DNA from: Clostridia bacterium
GTDB lineage: Bacteria > Bacillota > Clostridia > Christensenellales > Borkfalkiaceae
Assembly: GCA_017463205.1 (NCBI GenBank)
Contig: JAFTPQ010000021.1
Span: 1 to 49,171 of the forward strand
Reading direction: 5' to 3'
Length of the DNA: 49,171 nucleotides
The number at the start of each line of letters is the position of its first letter. The first letter of the stretch is position 1. The translations under genes and the position numbers were made by a program. Under the pieces are notes generated by a model. That model ran no database searches, had not been told where the DNA came from, and saw nothing but the letters and a program-made list of their open reading frames with translations. This document shows positions 1-7,651 of the stretch, in pieces.

Positions 1-239
1 AAGCTTGCTTAATTGGGGCTTAACTTTTGTGGGCTCTGCCCACACCCGTAAGGGACAATGCCCCTTAACCCCTTATTGGGTAACAATATGGTTACAAGTT
101 CCAGTAACGAAAGATAGAAAAGACATGATCCAACGGAACGTTGGTTGACTTCCTGTTGGGTAACGACAAGGTTATTTATATCGATAACGAAAGATAGAAA
201 AATATGATGCAACGGAACGGTGCTCCAACGGAACGTTGG
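1..239. repeat. Dispersed intergenic repeat, two tandem copies plus a 5' block
   Basis: This stretch has no convincing gene. Positions 1-45 closely match 39235-39288. Positions 76-144 and 156-239 are two diverged copies of a unit of roughly 65-85 bases containing GATAACGAAAGATAGAAA followed by CCAACGGAACGTTGG, a 6-bp inverted repeat around GAA. Further copies occur at 38887-38948 and 39316-39382. The copy at 156 and the copy at 39316 are both preceded by TTGACTTCCT. The elements lie only between genes. I read them as a dispersed, hairpin-forming intergenic element of unknown origin. Confidence 0.75.
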
Positions 240-282
240 CGTGGGTTGATTAAAATGTTTGGAAAAATTTTTCAAAAACCTA

Positions 283-311
283 TTGACAACGCGTATAGGC
301 TGTGTTATAAT
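283..311 (+). promoter_or_regulatory. SigA promoter of the GntR-ABC operon
   Basis: TTGACA at 283-288 and TATAAT at 306-311 are separated by 17 bases, a perfect consensus housekeeping promoter. The repeated ATACAGAT-like words just downstream (about 320-340) lie where a GntR operator for autorepression would be expected. The operator role is inference. Confidence 0.85.
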
Positions 312-353
312 ACAATTATTGATACAGATAATACAGATCGAACGGAGGACGAA

Positions 354-707
354 ATGCGGTTTGGCGGAAAAATGAACGTATATGAGGAGATCGTTGCGGA
401 AATCAAACGCATGATCGAACTCGGAGCGCTGCAAGCGGGCGATAAATTACCGTCGGTGCGGCAGTACGCCGTGGAGCGGAAAGTCAATCCCAACACCGTC
501 GCAAAAGCATACGCGGCGTTGGAAGAAGAAGGCGTTTTACGCGTTCAGTTGAAAAAGGGCGCGTACGTGTTAGAAAAAAGTTCGCAGGCAGAAATGCAGA
601 ATAACGAGGTGGAAGAACAGATCACTGTTTGGAAACAAGCCGGGGTGACGGCGGAAACGTTGTCGGCGGCGATCGAAAAAATTTACAGACAAGGAGAGCG
701 TGTATGA
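354..707 (+). CDS. GntR-family regulator, YtrA subfamily
   Basis: A 117-residue repressor. The N-terminal winged helix-turn-helix spans about residues 7-75 (VYEEIVAEIKRMI, then LPSVRQYA, VNPNTVAKAYAALE and GVL, the classic GntR sequence). Only a short helical tail of about 40 residues follows, as in YtrA-type members, which lack a large ligand-binding domain. The start at 354 is chosen because GGAGG lies at 344-348; an in-frame ATG 18 bases later is possible. An upstream extension to 204 would precede the promoter and is rejected. Its stop overlaps the next start (ATGA, 704-707), so it is coupled to the ABC transporter it presumably controls. YtrA regulators typically repress their own ABC operon and respond to cell-envelope stress; the signal here is unknown. 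Confidence 0.92.
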   Translation: MRFGGKMNVYEEIVAEIKRMIELGALQAGDKLPSVRQYAVERKVNPNTVAKAYAALEEEGVLRVQLKKGAYVLEKSSQAEMQNNEVEEQITVWKQAGVTAETLSAAIEKIYRQGERV

Positions 708-1585
708 TCGAGGTCAAGAATATATCCAAATGTTATGAAAAGGGGAAAGACGTACTTCAAAAGGTAAATTTGCGCATCGAAGACGGTTGTGTGTTCGGGC
801 TTGTGGGGATCAACGGCGCGGGGAAATCGACGTTGCTCCGTTTGCTTTCAGGCGTGATGCGTGTGGACGAAGGGGAAGTGTTGATCGACGGGGAAAACGT
901 ATTTGAAAACGAATACGTGAAACGCAACGTTTTCTTTTTGCCTGACGATCCCTTTTACACTTCGGGCGTAACGGCAATCGGCTTGGCAGAGATGTATCGC
1001 TCTGTTTACGATTTTGACGATAATGCGTTTGAAGAATATTTACAAAAATTTACTTTGGACGGTAAAAAGCCGATACGGAATTTTTCCAAAGGTATGAAAC
1101 GGCAAGTGTTTGTGGCGTTGGCGTTTGCGATCGCGCCGAAATATCTGTTTTTAGACGAAGCGTTTGACGGTTTAGATCCACTGGCGCGTATGACGTTTAA
1201 ACGAGGTTTGATCCGTTTGGTGGAGGAAAAGAATACGACGGTGATCATTTCCAGCCATTCTTTGCGGGAGTTGGAAGACATTTGCGACGGGTACGGTATT
1301 TTGGATCACGGCTGTATCACTTGTTCGGGCGATCTGGAAAGCGATTTGACGAAATTACATAAATTTCAAGCGGCGTTCGACCGTCAAGTTACGGCAAAGG
1401 AGTTCGGGTTCGATTGTATGTCGTTTACGCAAGAAGGGAAGGTGGTGCGGTTGATCGCCAAGGGGGACGCGGACGAATTATTGCAACAGATCGAAGCGTT
1501 GCAACCGCTGTTCGTGGAAGAAATCGGAGTGGATTTCGAAGAACTCTTTATCGGGGAAGTGGAATCGAGGGGGTATTTACAATGA
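704..1585 (+). CDS. ABC transporter ATP-binding protein
   Basis: A 293-residue ATPase subunit of an ABC-2 type exporter. Walker A is GINGAGKST (about residues 36-44), the signature region is NFSKGMKRQV, and Walker B is YLFLDEAFDGLDP, followed by a switch histidine in IISSHSLRELE. The last 80 residues form the C-terminal extension common in YtrB/EcsA-like subunits. The start at 704 is preceded by AAGGAG at 691-696 and overlaps the upstream stop. The stop overlaps the next start (1582-1585). With the GntR regulator and the permease it makes a YtrABC-like operon. The substrate is unknown; cell-wall-active peptides or lipids are usual guesses for this class. Confidence 0.93.
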   Translation: MIEVKNISKCYEKGKDVLQKVNLRIEDGCVFGLVGINGAGKSTLLRLLSGVMRVDEGEVLIDGENVFENEYVKRNVFFLPDDPFYTSGVTAIGLAEMYRSVYDFDDNAFEEYLQKFTLDGKKPIRNFSKGMKRQVFVALAFAIAPKYLFLDEAFDGLDPLARMTFKRGLIRLVEEKNTTVIISSHSLRELEDICDGYGILDHGCITCSGDLESDLTKLHKFQAAFDRQVTAKEFGFDCMSFTQEGKVVRLIAKGDADELLQQIEALQPLFVEEIGVDFEELFIGEVESRGYLQ

Positions 1586-2583
1586 TTAAATATCTGAAAT
1601 ATGAGTTTAAGAAAAACGTATGGGCATTGTTGATCATTACGGCGATATGCGCCGTTCCGTATGTGTTGGAGGCGGCTACCATGGAAATGTGGTGGGAATC
1701 GTACGACGGGCGGATCGTGATAAACCGACCGAATACGTCGATGTTATTTGTGATGTTGGTGATCTTGACGTTTATCGTACCTGTGCTTTCCTACTCGTTT
1801 AAAATGAACAAGCGTGGCGTGGACGGATTTTACGGGTTGCCGATCAAGCGGGAAAAATTGTATTTTGTGAAAATGCTCGTCGGGGCGGCGTTGATCGTAA
1901 TACCCTTTACCGTGGCGTATTGGTTGGGATTTTTTGCGTTATTGGTAAGAGAGAGAAATCCCTATCAAATGGTGTATTACGTGCCTATGTATTTCGGTTA
2001 CGTGGGACTTGGTCTGTTGATGTTTGGGTTTCATTCCTTTTTGTTTACGCGCGCCAATAAGATTGGGGACGGCGTAGTGTTTATGTTGGCGTACGCCCCG
2101 ATCATGACCTTGATCATGTGGTATGTGGAAGAAGCGTTTTCCTTAGATATTCCTTTGCAGGTAGAAGAAGGCTTTACCTCTTGGGGTGCTTTGTCTGCGT
2201 TTGATACGAATATGGTGGAGTTGATCCGCAGTGGGACGGCCTATGCAAAGGCTTGGTCGGCTTGGACGTATGTTTATTGTATCGTGACAGGGATTTTGGG
2301 GTATGTTTTGTTGTTTTTGAGTATACGGTTCGAACGGGCGGAAAACGCCGAACAAGTGTCGGAATCTTGGTTTGGATATAAAGTGATCATTCCCGTTTAT
2401 ACGGCGTTTATGCTTGCGGGGAATTTGGGAAACAGCACTTCGCCCCTCTTCGTTTGTCTGATTTTGGTGTGTGCGATCATTGCGACGATCGTGTATCAAA
2501 GGAAATTCAAATTTCCCGCGCGGTGCTGGGGAATGATCGCCGTCGGGCTGATCGCAGGGTTAGTGTTAAACGTATTTATTTAA
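1582..2583 (+). CDS. ABC-2 type transporter permease
   Basis: A 333-residue integral membrane protein. It begins MIKYLKYEFKKN, a typical ABC-2 start, and shows about six hydrophobic segments: roughly residues 14-30, 55-76, 102-130, 138-160, 170-190 and several near the C-terminus, ending in a segment that closes with VLNVFI. It is read directly from the ATGA overlap with the ATPase gene and is the last gene before a terminator. It forms the membrane channel of the exporter energised by the preceding ATPase. Sequence alone does not give the substrate. Confidence 0.88.
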   Translation: MIKYLKYEFKKNVWALLIITAICAVPYVLEAATMEMWWESYDGRIVINRPNTSMLFVMLVILTFIVPVLSYSFKMNKRGVDGFYGLPIKREKLYFVKMLVGAALIVIPFTVAYWLGFFALLVRERNPYQMVYYVPMYFGYVGLGLLMFGFHSFLFTRANKIGDGVVFMLAYAPIMTLIMWYVEEAFSLDIPLQVEEGFTSWGALSAFDTNMVELIRSGTAYAKAWSAWTYVYCIVTGILGYVLLFLSIRFERAENAEQVSESWFGYKVIIPVYTAFMLAGNLGNSTSPLFVCLILVCAIIATIVYQRKFKFPARCWGMIAVGLIAGLVLNVFI

Positions 2584-2597
2584 AAGGTGTAAAAAAG

Positions 2598-2635
2598 AAA
2601 ATTTTGCGAGGCGAAAACCTTGCAAAATTTTTTTT
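2598..2635 (+). terminator. Rho-independent terminator of the ABC operon
   Basis: A 14-bp stem (2598-2611 with 2618-2631, containing one G-U pair), loop CGAAAA and a run of eight T. It lies 15 bases after the permease stop. Confidence 0.9.
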
Positions 2636-2648
2636 CGTGTGTTATACT
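2620..2648 (+). promoter_or_regulatory. Promoter of tilS, embedded in the terminator
   Basis: TTGCAA (2620-2625), a 17-base spacer and TATACT (2643-2648). The -35 box lies in the right arm of the preceding terminator. The predicted transcription start is about 2655, which is the A of the tilS ATG, so the message would be leaderless or nearly so. Confidence 0.65.
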
Positions 2649-2654
2649 GATTAT

Positions 2655-4037
2655 ATGATAAATTTAACCAAGTTTTCGGGCAAAAAAATATGCGTAGCGG
2701 TGTCGGGCGGTGTGGATTCGATGGCGTTGTTGCATTATTTATCGGCGCAACAGGCGGAGGGGGGATACCGATTGGCGGTTGCGCACTGCGAACACGGGAT
2801 ACGCGGCGAGGAAAGTCTTGCCGACGGTTTGTTTGTGCAGGAAACTTGTAAACGATTGGGTTTGGAATGTTTTTTCTTCGCGGAAGACTGTCCGCGGTTG
2901 GCGAAGGAAAGAAAGATGAGTTTGGAAACTGCCGCAAGGGCGTTTCGTTATGAATGTTTTGCCAAGTTGTTGGCGGAAGGCAAAGCGGACGTCATTGCAA
3001 CGGCACATCACCAAGGCGACGAGGCGGAAACGGTGCTGTTTCGGATCGCGCGCGGCGCGGCATTGAGCGGCGCAAGCGGTATATCGCCCGAAAACGACCG
3101 GTTTATTCGGCCTTTTTTAGAGTGGTCTCGGCGGGAAATCGAGGCGTATGCGGCGGAAGAGGGGATCGAATATCGGGAAGATAAAACGAATTTCGACGTG
3201 GAATATACGCGGAATAAAATTCGGTTGGAAGTGTTGCCGAAGTTGGAGGAGGCTGTGCCGGGGGCGGCGGCGAATATCGCTCGGTTTGCTTTGCGTGCGG
3301 CGGAAGACGATCGACTGCTGTATGAAATGAGCGAAAAACTGATTTCTGCCGTGGAAGATATAGGCGACGAGGCTTGGCAAGTGGAATTTTGCCGTGAAAA
3401 GCCGTTGTTTACACGGGCGTGTTTGACGGTGTTGAAATGGCTGGGCTTGGAAAAGGATTATACGGCGGCGCATTTGACGGCTTTGTACGATTTACAGTTT
3501 TTGCAACGGGGCGCAAGAGTGTCGTTGCCGAAAAAGATCGAGGTGGAACGAAGGGAAAACAGCGTTGCATTTTCGCTGAAAAACGAAGAAAATTTCGTAG
3601 CGAAAAACGAAGGCGTTTTGTTCTCGGAAAACGGATTCGATGGGGGCAGGTATGCGGTGAGCGTATTTTTCAACCTCGATGACGAGCCTGCAAACGAGGT
3701 TGTAACTACGGCGGAAAACGGGCAAAAAACAGAGTGGATCGCAACAGGAAAGATCGTATATTTCGATTTGGACAAACTGCCCAAAGACGCCGTGTTTCGG
3801 TTTCGCAAAGAGGGGGACGAGATCCGACGTTTCGGCGGAGGGACGAAGTCGCTGAAAAAATTTTTCAACGAACGAAAAACGCCCGCAAAAGAGCGCGCGT
3901 ATTTGCCTTTGATCGCAGAAAAAGGCGGCAGCGAAGTGTACGTAGTTTGCGGAGAAGAAATATCGGAGAAAATAAAAGTTTCGGAAGGAACGCTGCGGGT
4001 GGCGTACATTTTATTACAAAAGAAAAAAGGAGAATGA
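2655..4037 (+). CDS. tilS: tRNA(Ile)-lysidine synthetase
   Basis: A 460-residue N-type ATP pyrophosphatase that attaches lysine to C34 of the AUA-decoding isoleucine tRNA, changing both its codon and amino-acid identity. The PP-loop SGGVDS is at about residues 16-21. AHCEHGIRGEES and ATAHHQGDEAETVLFRIARG are conserved TilS blocks of the catalytic domain. The C-terminal domain carries FRKEGDEIRRFGG and KSLKKFFNERK, typical of full-length TilS. The start at 2655 gives the canonical N-terminus but has no recognisable Shine-Dalgarno sequence and sits where transcription should begin. hpt follows 4 bases after the stop; the tilS-hpt pair is a conserved Bacillota arrangement. The usual third member, ftsH, is absent here. 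Confidence 0.95.
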   Translation: MINLTKFSGKKICVAVSGGVDSMALLHYLSAQQAEGGYRLAVAHCEHGIRGEESLADGLFVQETCKRLGLECFFFAEDCPRLAKERKMSLETAARAFRYECFAKLLAEGKADVIATAHHQGDEAETVLFRIARGAALSGASGISPENDRFIRPFLEWSRREIEAYAAEEGIEYREDKTNFDVEYTRNKIRLEVLPKLEEAVPGAAANIARFALRAAEDDRLLYEMSEKLISAVEDIGDEAWQVEFCREKPLFTRACLTVLKWLGLEKDYTAAHLTALYDLQFLQRGARVSLPKKIEVERRENSVAFSLKNEENFVAKNEGVLFSENGFDGGRYAVSVFFNLDDEPANEVVTTAENGQKTEWIATGKIVYFDLDKLPKDAVFRFRKEGDEIRRFGGGTKSLKKFFNERKTPAKERAYLPLIAEKGGSEVYVVCGEEISEKIKVSEGTLRVAYILLQKKKGE

Positions 4038-4041
4038 AAAA

Positions 4042-4584
4042 ATGGAGAAACATGCGGATGTAGAATACGTGATGCTTAGCGAGGAACAAATTGCAACGGG
4101 CGTAAAAGCGATGGCGGAGCGGTTGGACAAATTGTACGACGGGCGGACGCCTGTGGTGGTGTGCGTATTGAAGGGGAGCGTTATGTTTTTTGCCGACCTC
4201 ATTCGCAATATGAAAACGACGCTGACGATCGATTTTATGAGCGTTTCTTCCTATGGGAGCGGAACGAAATCGTCGGGAGAATTGAAGATATCCAAAGACC
4301 TTTCGACGAATATCGAGGGGCGCGATGTGTTGATCGTGGAAGACATTATCGATTCGGGGAATACGTTATACAAGCTGAAGAAATTGTTAAACGAGCGGAA
4401 ACCCGCCAGCCTGAATATCGTTACGTTGTTAGACAAGCCCGAGCGCCGCGAAGTGCCGATGGAACCCGAATACACTTGTTTTGTGATCGAAGATGAATTT
4501 GTAATCGGGTATGGCTTGGATTATGATGAACGGTATCGCAATTTGCCCTACGTGGGCGTATTGAAACGCTCTGTTTACGAATAA
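4042..4584 (+). CDS. hpt: Hypoxanthine phosphoribosyltransferase
   Basis: A 180-residue cytosolic purine-salvage enzyme that transfers the phosphoribosyl group of PRPP to hypoxanthine or guanine, giving IMP or GMP. The PRPP-binding loop is VLIVEDIIDSGNTL (about residues 95-108). VCVLKGSVMFFADL and the flexible loop SSYGSGTKSSGE are typical of bacterial Hpt, as is the C-terminal VIGYGLDYDERYRNLPYVGVL. AAGGAG at 4027-4032 overlaps the end of tilS, so the two are cotranscribed. Length matches the family. Confidence 0.96.
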   Translation: MEKHADVEYVMLSEEQIATGVKAMAERLDKLYDGRTPVVVCVLKGSVMFFADLIRNMKTTLTIDFMSVSSYGSGTKSSGELKISKDLSTNIEGRDVLIVEDIIDSGNTLYKLKKLLNERKPASLNIVTLLDKPERREVPMEPEYTCFVIEDEFVIGYGLDYDERYRNLPYVGVLKRSVYE

Positions 4585-4612
4585 GAGAGAAAAAATTAAA
4601 GCCAAAGAATAC

Positions 4613-4650
4613 AAAAAACACCGTAGTTGGTTGAAACTGCGGTGTTTTTA
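4613..4650. terminator. Bidirectional terminator between hpt and the XRE gene
   Basis: A-rich left arm and T-rich right arm around an AACACCG-TAGTT stem paired with AACTGCGGTGTT, loop GGTTG region. It has A and T runs on both sides, so it can stop both the hpt transcript and the convergent XRE transcript, whose last codon lies inside it. Confidence 0.85.
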
Positions 4651-4857
4651 CTTTTTTTGAAATTCATGTCCCGTGATTAAAAAATCGATGGAAACGTTGA
4701 AATAATCGGACAGAAGCACCAACATATCGACGTCGGGACTGCGCTTGCCGTTTTCATAATGGGATAGTGCTTCACGACTGATAGATAGATCCATCGCCAC
4801 TTTCAGCTGATTATACTTTTTTTGTTTTCTAATTAATTTTAATCCGATCATTTTCAT
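4648..4857 (-). CDS. Small XRE-family (Cro/CI) repressor
   Basis: A 69-residue protein that is almost entirely one helix-turn-helix domain: IRKQKKYNQLKVAMDLSIS, REALSHYENGKRSPD and LVLLSDYFNVSIDFLITG are the standard Cro/CI-like helices. A second ATG two codons in is possible. It is transcribed away from the membrane-protein/LRR pair, and the shared spacer carries palindromes. It is probably an autorepressor that also represses the pair on the plus strand. There is no sign of a phage or a toxin partner. Confidence 0.88.
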   Translation of the reverse strand: MKMIGLKLIRKQKKYNQLKVAMDLSISREALSHYENGKRSPDVDMLVLLSDYFNVSIDFLITGHEFQKK

Positions 4858-4875
4858 AAAACCATTTCAAAATCC

Positions 4876-4940
4876 TTGACATAATTGTAACATATTGTTA
4901 CAATATAAAATGTAACAAATTGTAACATATTATGTTTACA
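4876..4940. promoter_or_regulatory. Divergent promoter with palindromic operators
   Basis: On the plus strand TTGACA (4876-4881), a 17-base spacer and TACAAT (4899-4904) form a strong SigA promoter. A perfect palindrome ATTGTAAC-N5-GTTACAAT occupies 4884-4904, covering the spacer and -10 box. Further TGTAACA half-sites begin at 4911 and 4921, and an imperfect partner TGTTTACA lies at 4933-4940. The arrangement fits a repressor site for the adjacent XRE protein. The minus-strand promoter is less clear. Confidence 0.75.
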
Positions 4941-4962
4941 AAAAATTTTTGGAGGTATTTTT

Positions 4963-5289
4963 ATGAACCCTTTTACGAAGAAAACAGATGCAGAACTGAT
5001 TGACAGCTATGAAAAATGGTTTGATTTTTCTATGTTGTTGCCGAGGATTTTAGCTGTTATTACGGCGATTGCGGCGTTTATTAGCGGGATAGTTTATATG
5101 TCAAACGACTATACGCGGATAGGCGCGTGGATTTGGGTATTTGGAGCGATTGGCGCATTGTTGACGTATTTCTTGCTTAAATTAGTGCTTTCGGGTTATT
5201 ATTTAATCGTGTTGTATTTAAGAAAAATGTCCGAGGGCAAAAAAACCAAAACAAATACGAACACCAACACCAATTTACCTACTATTTAA
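4963..5289 (+). CDS. Small two-helix membrane protein
   Basis: A 108-residue protein that I do not recognise. Two hydrophobic segments, about residues 23-46 (ending SGIVYM) and 52-88, are separated by a short polar turn. A charged N-terminus precedes them, and the tail is a low-complexity KTKTNTNTNTN run. It has a strong GGAGG site at 4951-4955 and is followed after 18 bases by the zinc-ribbon/LRR protein, so the two form an operon under the palindromic promoter. A role as membrane partner of that protein is inference from position only. Confidence 0.75.
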   Translation: MNPFTKKTDAELIDSYEKWFDFSMLLPRILAVITAIAAFISGIVYMSNDYTRIGAWIWVFGAIGALLTYFLLKLVLSGYYLIVLYLRKMSEGKKTKTNTNTNTNLPTI

Positions 5290-5307
5290 CGGCGAGAGAG
5301 GAATATT

Positions 5308-7137
5308 ATGAGTGCGTTAGATTTATATAAAATAGTTTTTCATCATCAACCCAATTTGTATCAAGAAGGCTCGCCTGTCGTTGTTAGAGCGGGTGCATTG
5401 GTTTTAAACACGGAAAGCAACGGCGTACATATCCAGTTAAAATTTGAAAACGTAACCAATCGAATCATTACCATGCTGAAGGTGAAAAGCGTTTATCAAG
5501 ATACGGTTGGCAGAGCGTTAGGCGAAACGGAATATCAATATTTAGACCTTCGCGTAGGCGCAAATGAGGAATTTGGAGGGAATGTGCCGCAGGCGGTGGC
5601 GGACAGTTCCGTGCGAAAATTTACAGCGTACGTCACGGAAGTTTGTTTTTTGGACGGCAGTATTTGGAGAAGCGAAGACAGCGTTTGGGAAAAATTGCCC
5701 GATCAGGCGTCGCTCGAAACCAAGATGAAAACTTTTGAAGCGACAGAGCAGTTTAAAAAATTACACGGAAGAAATGCGAAATATTTTCCGTTGCATTGGA
5801 AAGATATTTGGTTGTGCGCGTGTGGAAACGTGAACAAAGAAGGGCATACCATTTGTAAAAAGTGCAATGCTCGGTTGGAGCATATGGAAACTGCGGACGC
5901 CGCGGCGTATAAAAAGGACTATATTTATTATAAAGCAACCGATCTTGTTAATAAACAGGATTCTTCCAAAATGAAACAAGGAATTACGTTGTTGGAAGGG
6001 ATTGCGGATTGGAAAGATTCGAAACGCCTGTTGGAAGAAGCCAAAAAGACACTTTTGGCGATTGAGAAAAAGGAAAAAGACGCGCAAGAGGAAAAGGCAA
6101 AGCGGAAAAAGAATAGTATTATTGCGATAATATCTTGCGTTGCGGTTGCTGTTTTGATAATAGGCGTAAACATTGTAAATTCGATACCCAAAGAGAAGGC
6201 GTATAAACAAGCGCAAAAATATATAGCGCAACATAAATACAGCGAAGCGATGGATCTGCTTGACGATTTGGACGGATATAAAGACGCCGATGAGCTGTAT
6301 ACAAGAGCAAGTTATATGAATAGCGGCAATTATAAAGAAGTCGTTAAAATGGATAATTTAACGGAATTTGTAATTCCCGATGGCGTTACCTTGATTGGAG
6401 CTTACGAGTTCTATGGATGTAGCAGTTTGACGAGCGTGGTAATCCCTGATTCTGTCACCTCGATTGAGGTTTTTGCGTTCTATGGATGTAGCGGTTTGAC
6501 GAGCGTGGTAATCCCCGATTCTGTCACCTCGATTGGTGATTGGGCGTTTGGAGAATGTAGCAGCTTGACGAGAGTGGAGATAGGTGATTCTGTCACTTCA
6601 ATAGGTTATAGCGCATTCTCTGGATGTCCAATAAAAAATGCGACAATGCCTGCGCGGGTTTGTTCATATGTTAAAAATGAAAAATTAAAATTAGTAATTA
6701 TTACTTCAGGGGATATCCCTAAAAGTGCGTTCTATGGATGTAGTAGCTTGACGAGTGTGGAGATAGGTGATTCTGTCACTTTGATTGGTGCTTATGCGTT
6801 CTCTGGATGTAGTAGCTTGACGAGTGTGGAGATAGGTGATTCTGTCACCTCGATTGGTGATTGGGCGTTCTCTGGATATAGTAGCTTGACGAGTGTAGTG
6901 ATCGGTGCTAACGTTAAGACGATTGGTAATTACGCATTTTATGGATGGAGCATATATGGATGGAGCGAATTGGATGCAGTGTATTATGCAGGGACGGCGG
7001 AAGATTGGAATAAGATTTCAATTGCTTCTGATAACAACCAATTAACCAGTGCAATGCGGTATTATTACAGCGAAACGAAACCGACGGCAACGGGCAATTA
7101 TTGGCATTATGTGAACGGCGTGCCTACAAAATGGTAA
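5308..7137 (+). CDS. Zinc-ribbon, single-pass membrane protein with BspA-like LRR ectodomain
   Basis: A 609-residue protein. Residues 1-150 form an unrecognised, probably beta-rich domain (LKFENVTNRIITMLKVKSVYQD). A CxC...CxxC zinc-ribbon-like knuckle follows (CACGNVNKEGHTICKKC, about 170-186). A charged coiled segment rich in K and E (about 245-270) precedes one transmembrane helix (about 271-291). After a YSEAMDLLDDLDGYKDADELY helical repeat come about eight LRR_5 units of 23 residues (about 345-565). There is no signal peptide, so the N-terminal zinc-ribbon part should face the cytoplasm and the LRRs the outside. Neighbouring LRR units are almost identical at DNA level. The role is unknown; signal relay or surface adhesion are possible. 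Confidence 0.82.
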   Translation: MSALDLYKIVFHHQPNLYQEGSPVVVRAGALVLNTESNGVHIQLKFENVTNRIITMLKVKSVYQDTVGRALGETEYQYLDLRVGANEEFGGNVPQAVADSSVRKFTAYVTEVCFLDGSIWRSEDSVWEKLPDQASLETKMKTFEATEQFKKLHGRNAKYFPLHWKDIWLCACGNVNKEGHTICKKCNARLEHMETADAAAYKKDYIYYKATDLVNKQDSSKMKQGITLLEGIADWKDSKRLLEEAKKTLLAIEKKEKDAQEEKAKRKKNSIIAIISCVAVAVLIIGVNIVNSIPKEKAYKQAQKYIAQHKYSEAMDLLDDLDGYKDADELYTRASYMNSGNYKEVVKMDNLTEFVIPDGVTLIGAYEFYGCSSLTSVVIPDSVTSIEVFAFYGCSGLTSVVIPDSVTSIGDWAFGECSSLTRVEIGDSVTSIGYSAFSGCPIKNATMPARVCSYVKNEKLKLVIITSGDIPKSAFYGCSSLTSVEIGDSVTLIGAYAFSGCSSLTSVEIGDSVTSIGDWAFSGYSSLTSVVIGANVKTIGNYAFYGWSIYGWSELDAVYYAGTAEDWNKISIASDNNQLTSAMRYYYSETKPTATGNYWHYVNGVPTKW

Positions 7138-7239
7138 AACAGATAGTCCACTTTATTCGTTTCGCTCAGTTTTCCCTTGGGTGAAGGGGCGTAAGGATTG
7201 TCAATTTTATCTTAGAGAAAAACTGAATATCAAACAAAA

Positions 7240-7275
7240 AACCCAGCGCCAAAAGCGTTGGGTTATATGTTTTTT
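7240..7275 (+). terminator. Terminator-like hairpin after the LRR gene
   Basis: AACCCAGCGC (7240-7249) pairs with GCGTTGGGTT (7255-7264) with one G-U, loop CAAAA. It is preceded by an A run and followed by ATATGTTTTTTG. It lies about 100 bases after the stop. Confidence 0.75.
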
Positions 7276-7333
7276 GTATAGAAAAATCTGCGGATAGTCT
7301 GGGGGCGTATAGGTTTTACAGATGAACAGAAAG

Positions 7334-7492
7334 GTCATACCGACCGAGCGAAGCGAGTGGAGTGGAGTGTATCTAAAAAAGTAATAAGTGAGGCTAGGAT
7401 TTTAAACGAGATACAATACTCGTAAAAACTCATGGCGTCGCAGAGCCAAGCTCTGCTCGCGCGACTACGGCTACGCCTCCGCTCGGTATGAC
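7334..7492. repeat. Palindromic intergenic element (family B)
   Basis: GTCATACCGACCGAGCG at 7334-7350 is inverted at 7480-7492 (CGCTCGGTATGAC). Internal short inverted words include CAGAGC/GCTCTG. GAGTGTATCTAAAAAAGTAA inside it recurs at 39145-39170 within a second copy. The rest of 7138-7651 holds the terminator and no gene I can support. Confidence 0.65.
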
Positions 7493-7651
7493 AATAAAGT
7501 GGAGGGGGCGATAAGAATATCCGCTTGCGGATAGCAAGTAACATTTCCAAGGAGTGGCAGGTTGTCCTATGTGAGCGCGGATCACGAATTTGTAGACAAG
7601 GGTTATGCCCGAAAATGAAAAAACCTCAGTTTTTAACCAAGTTGTAAACTT

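Noticed and set aside
4648-4857. XRE protein as an antitoxin or prophage repressor
   Set aside because: No toxin-like, integrase or structural phage gene is adjacent; the neighbours are a membrane protein and an LRR protein.
7335-7550. Minus-strand 71-codon frame after the LRR gene
   Set aside because: It coincides with the palindromic element and has no start context.
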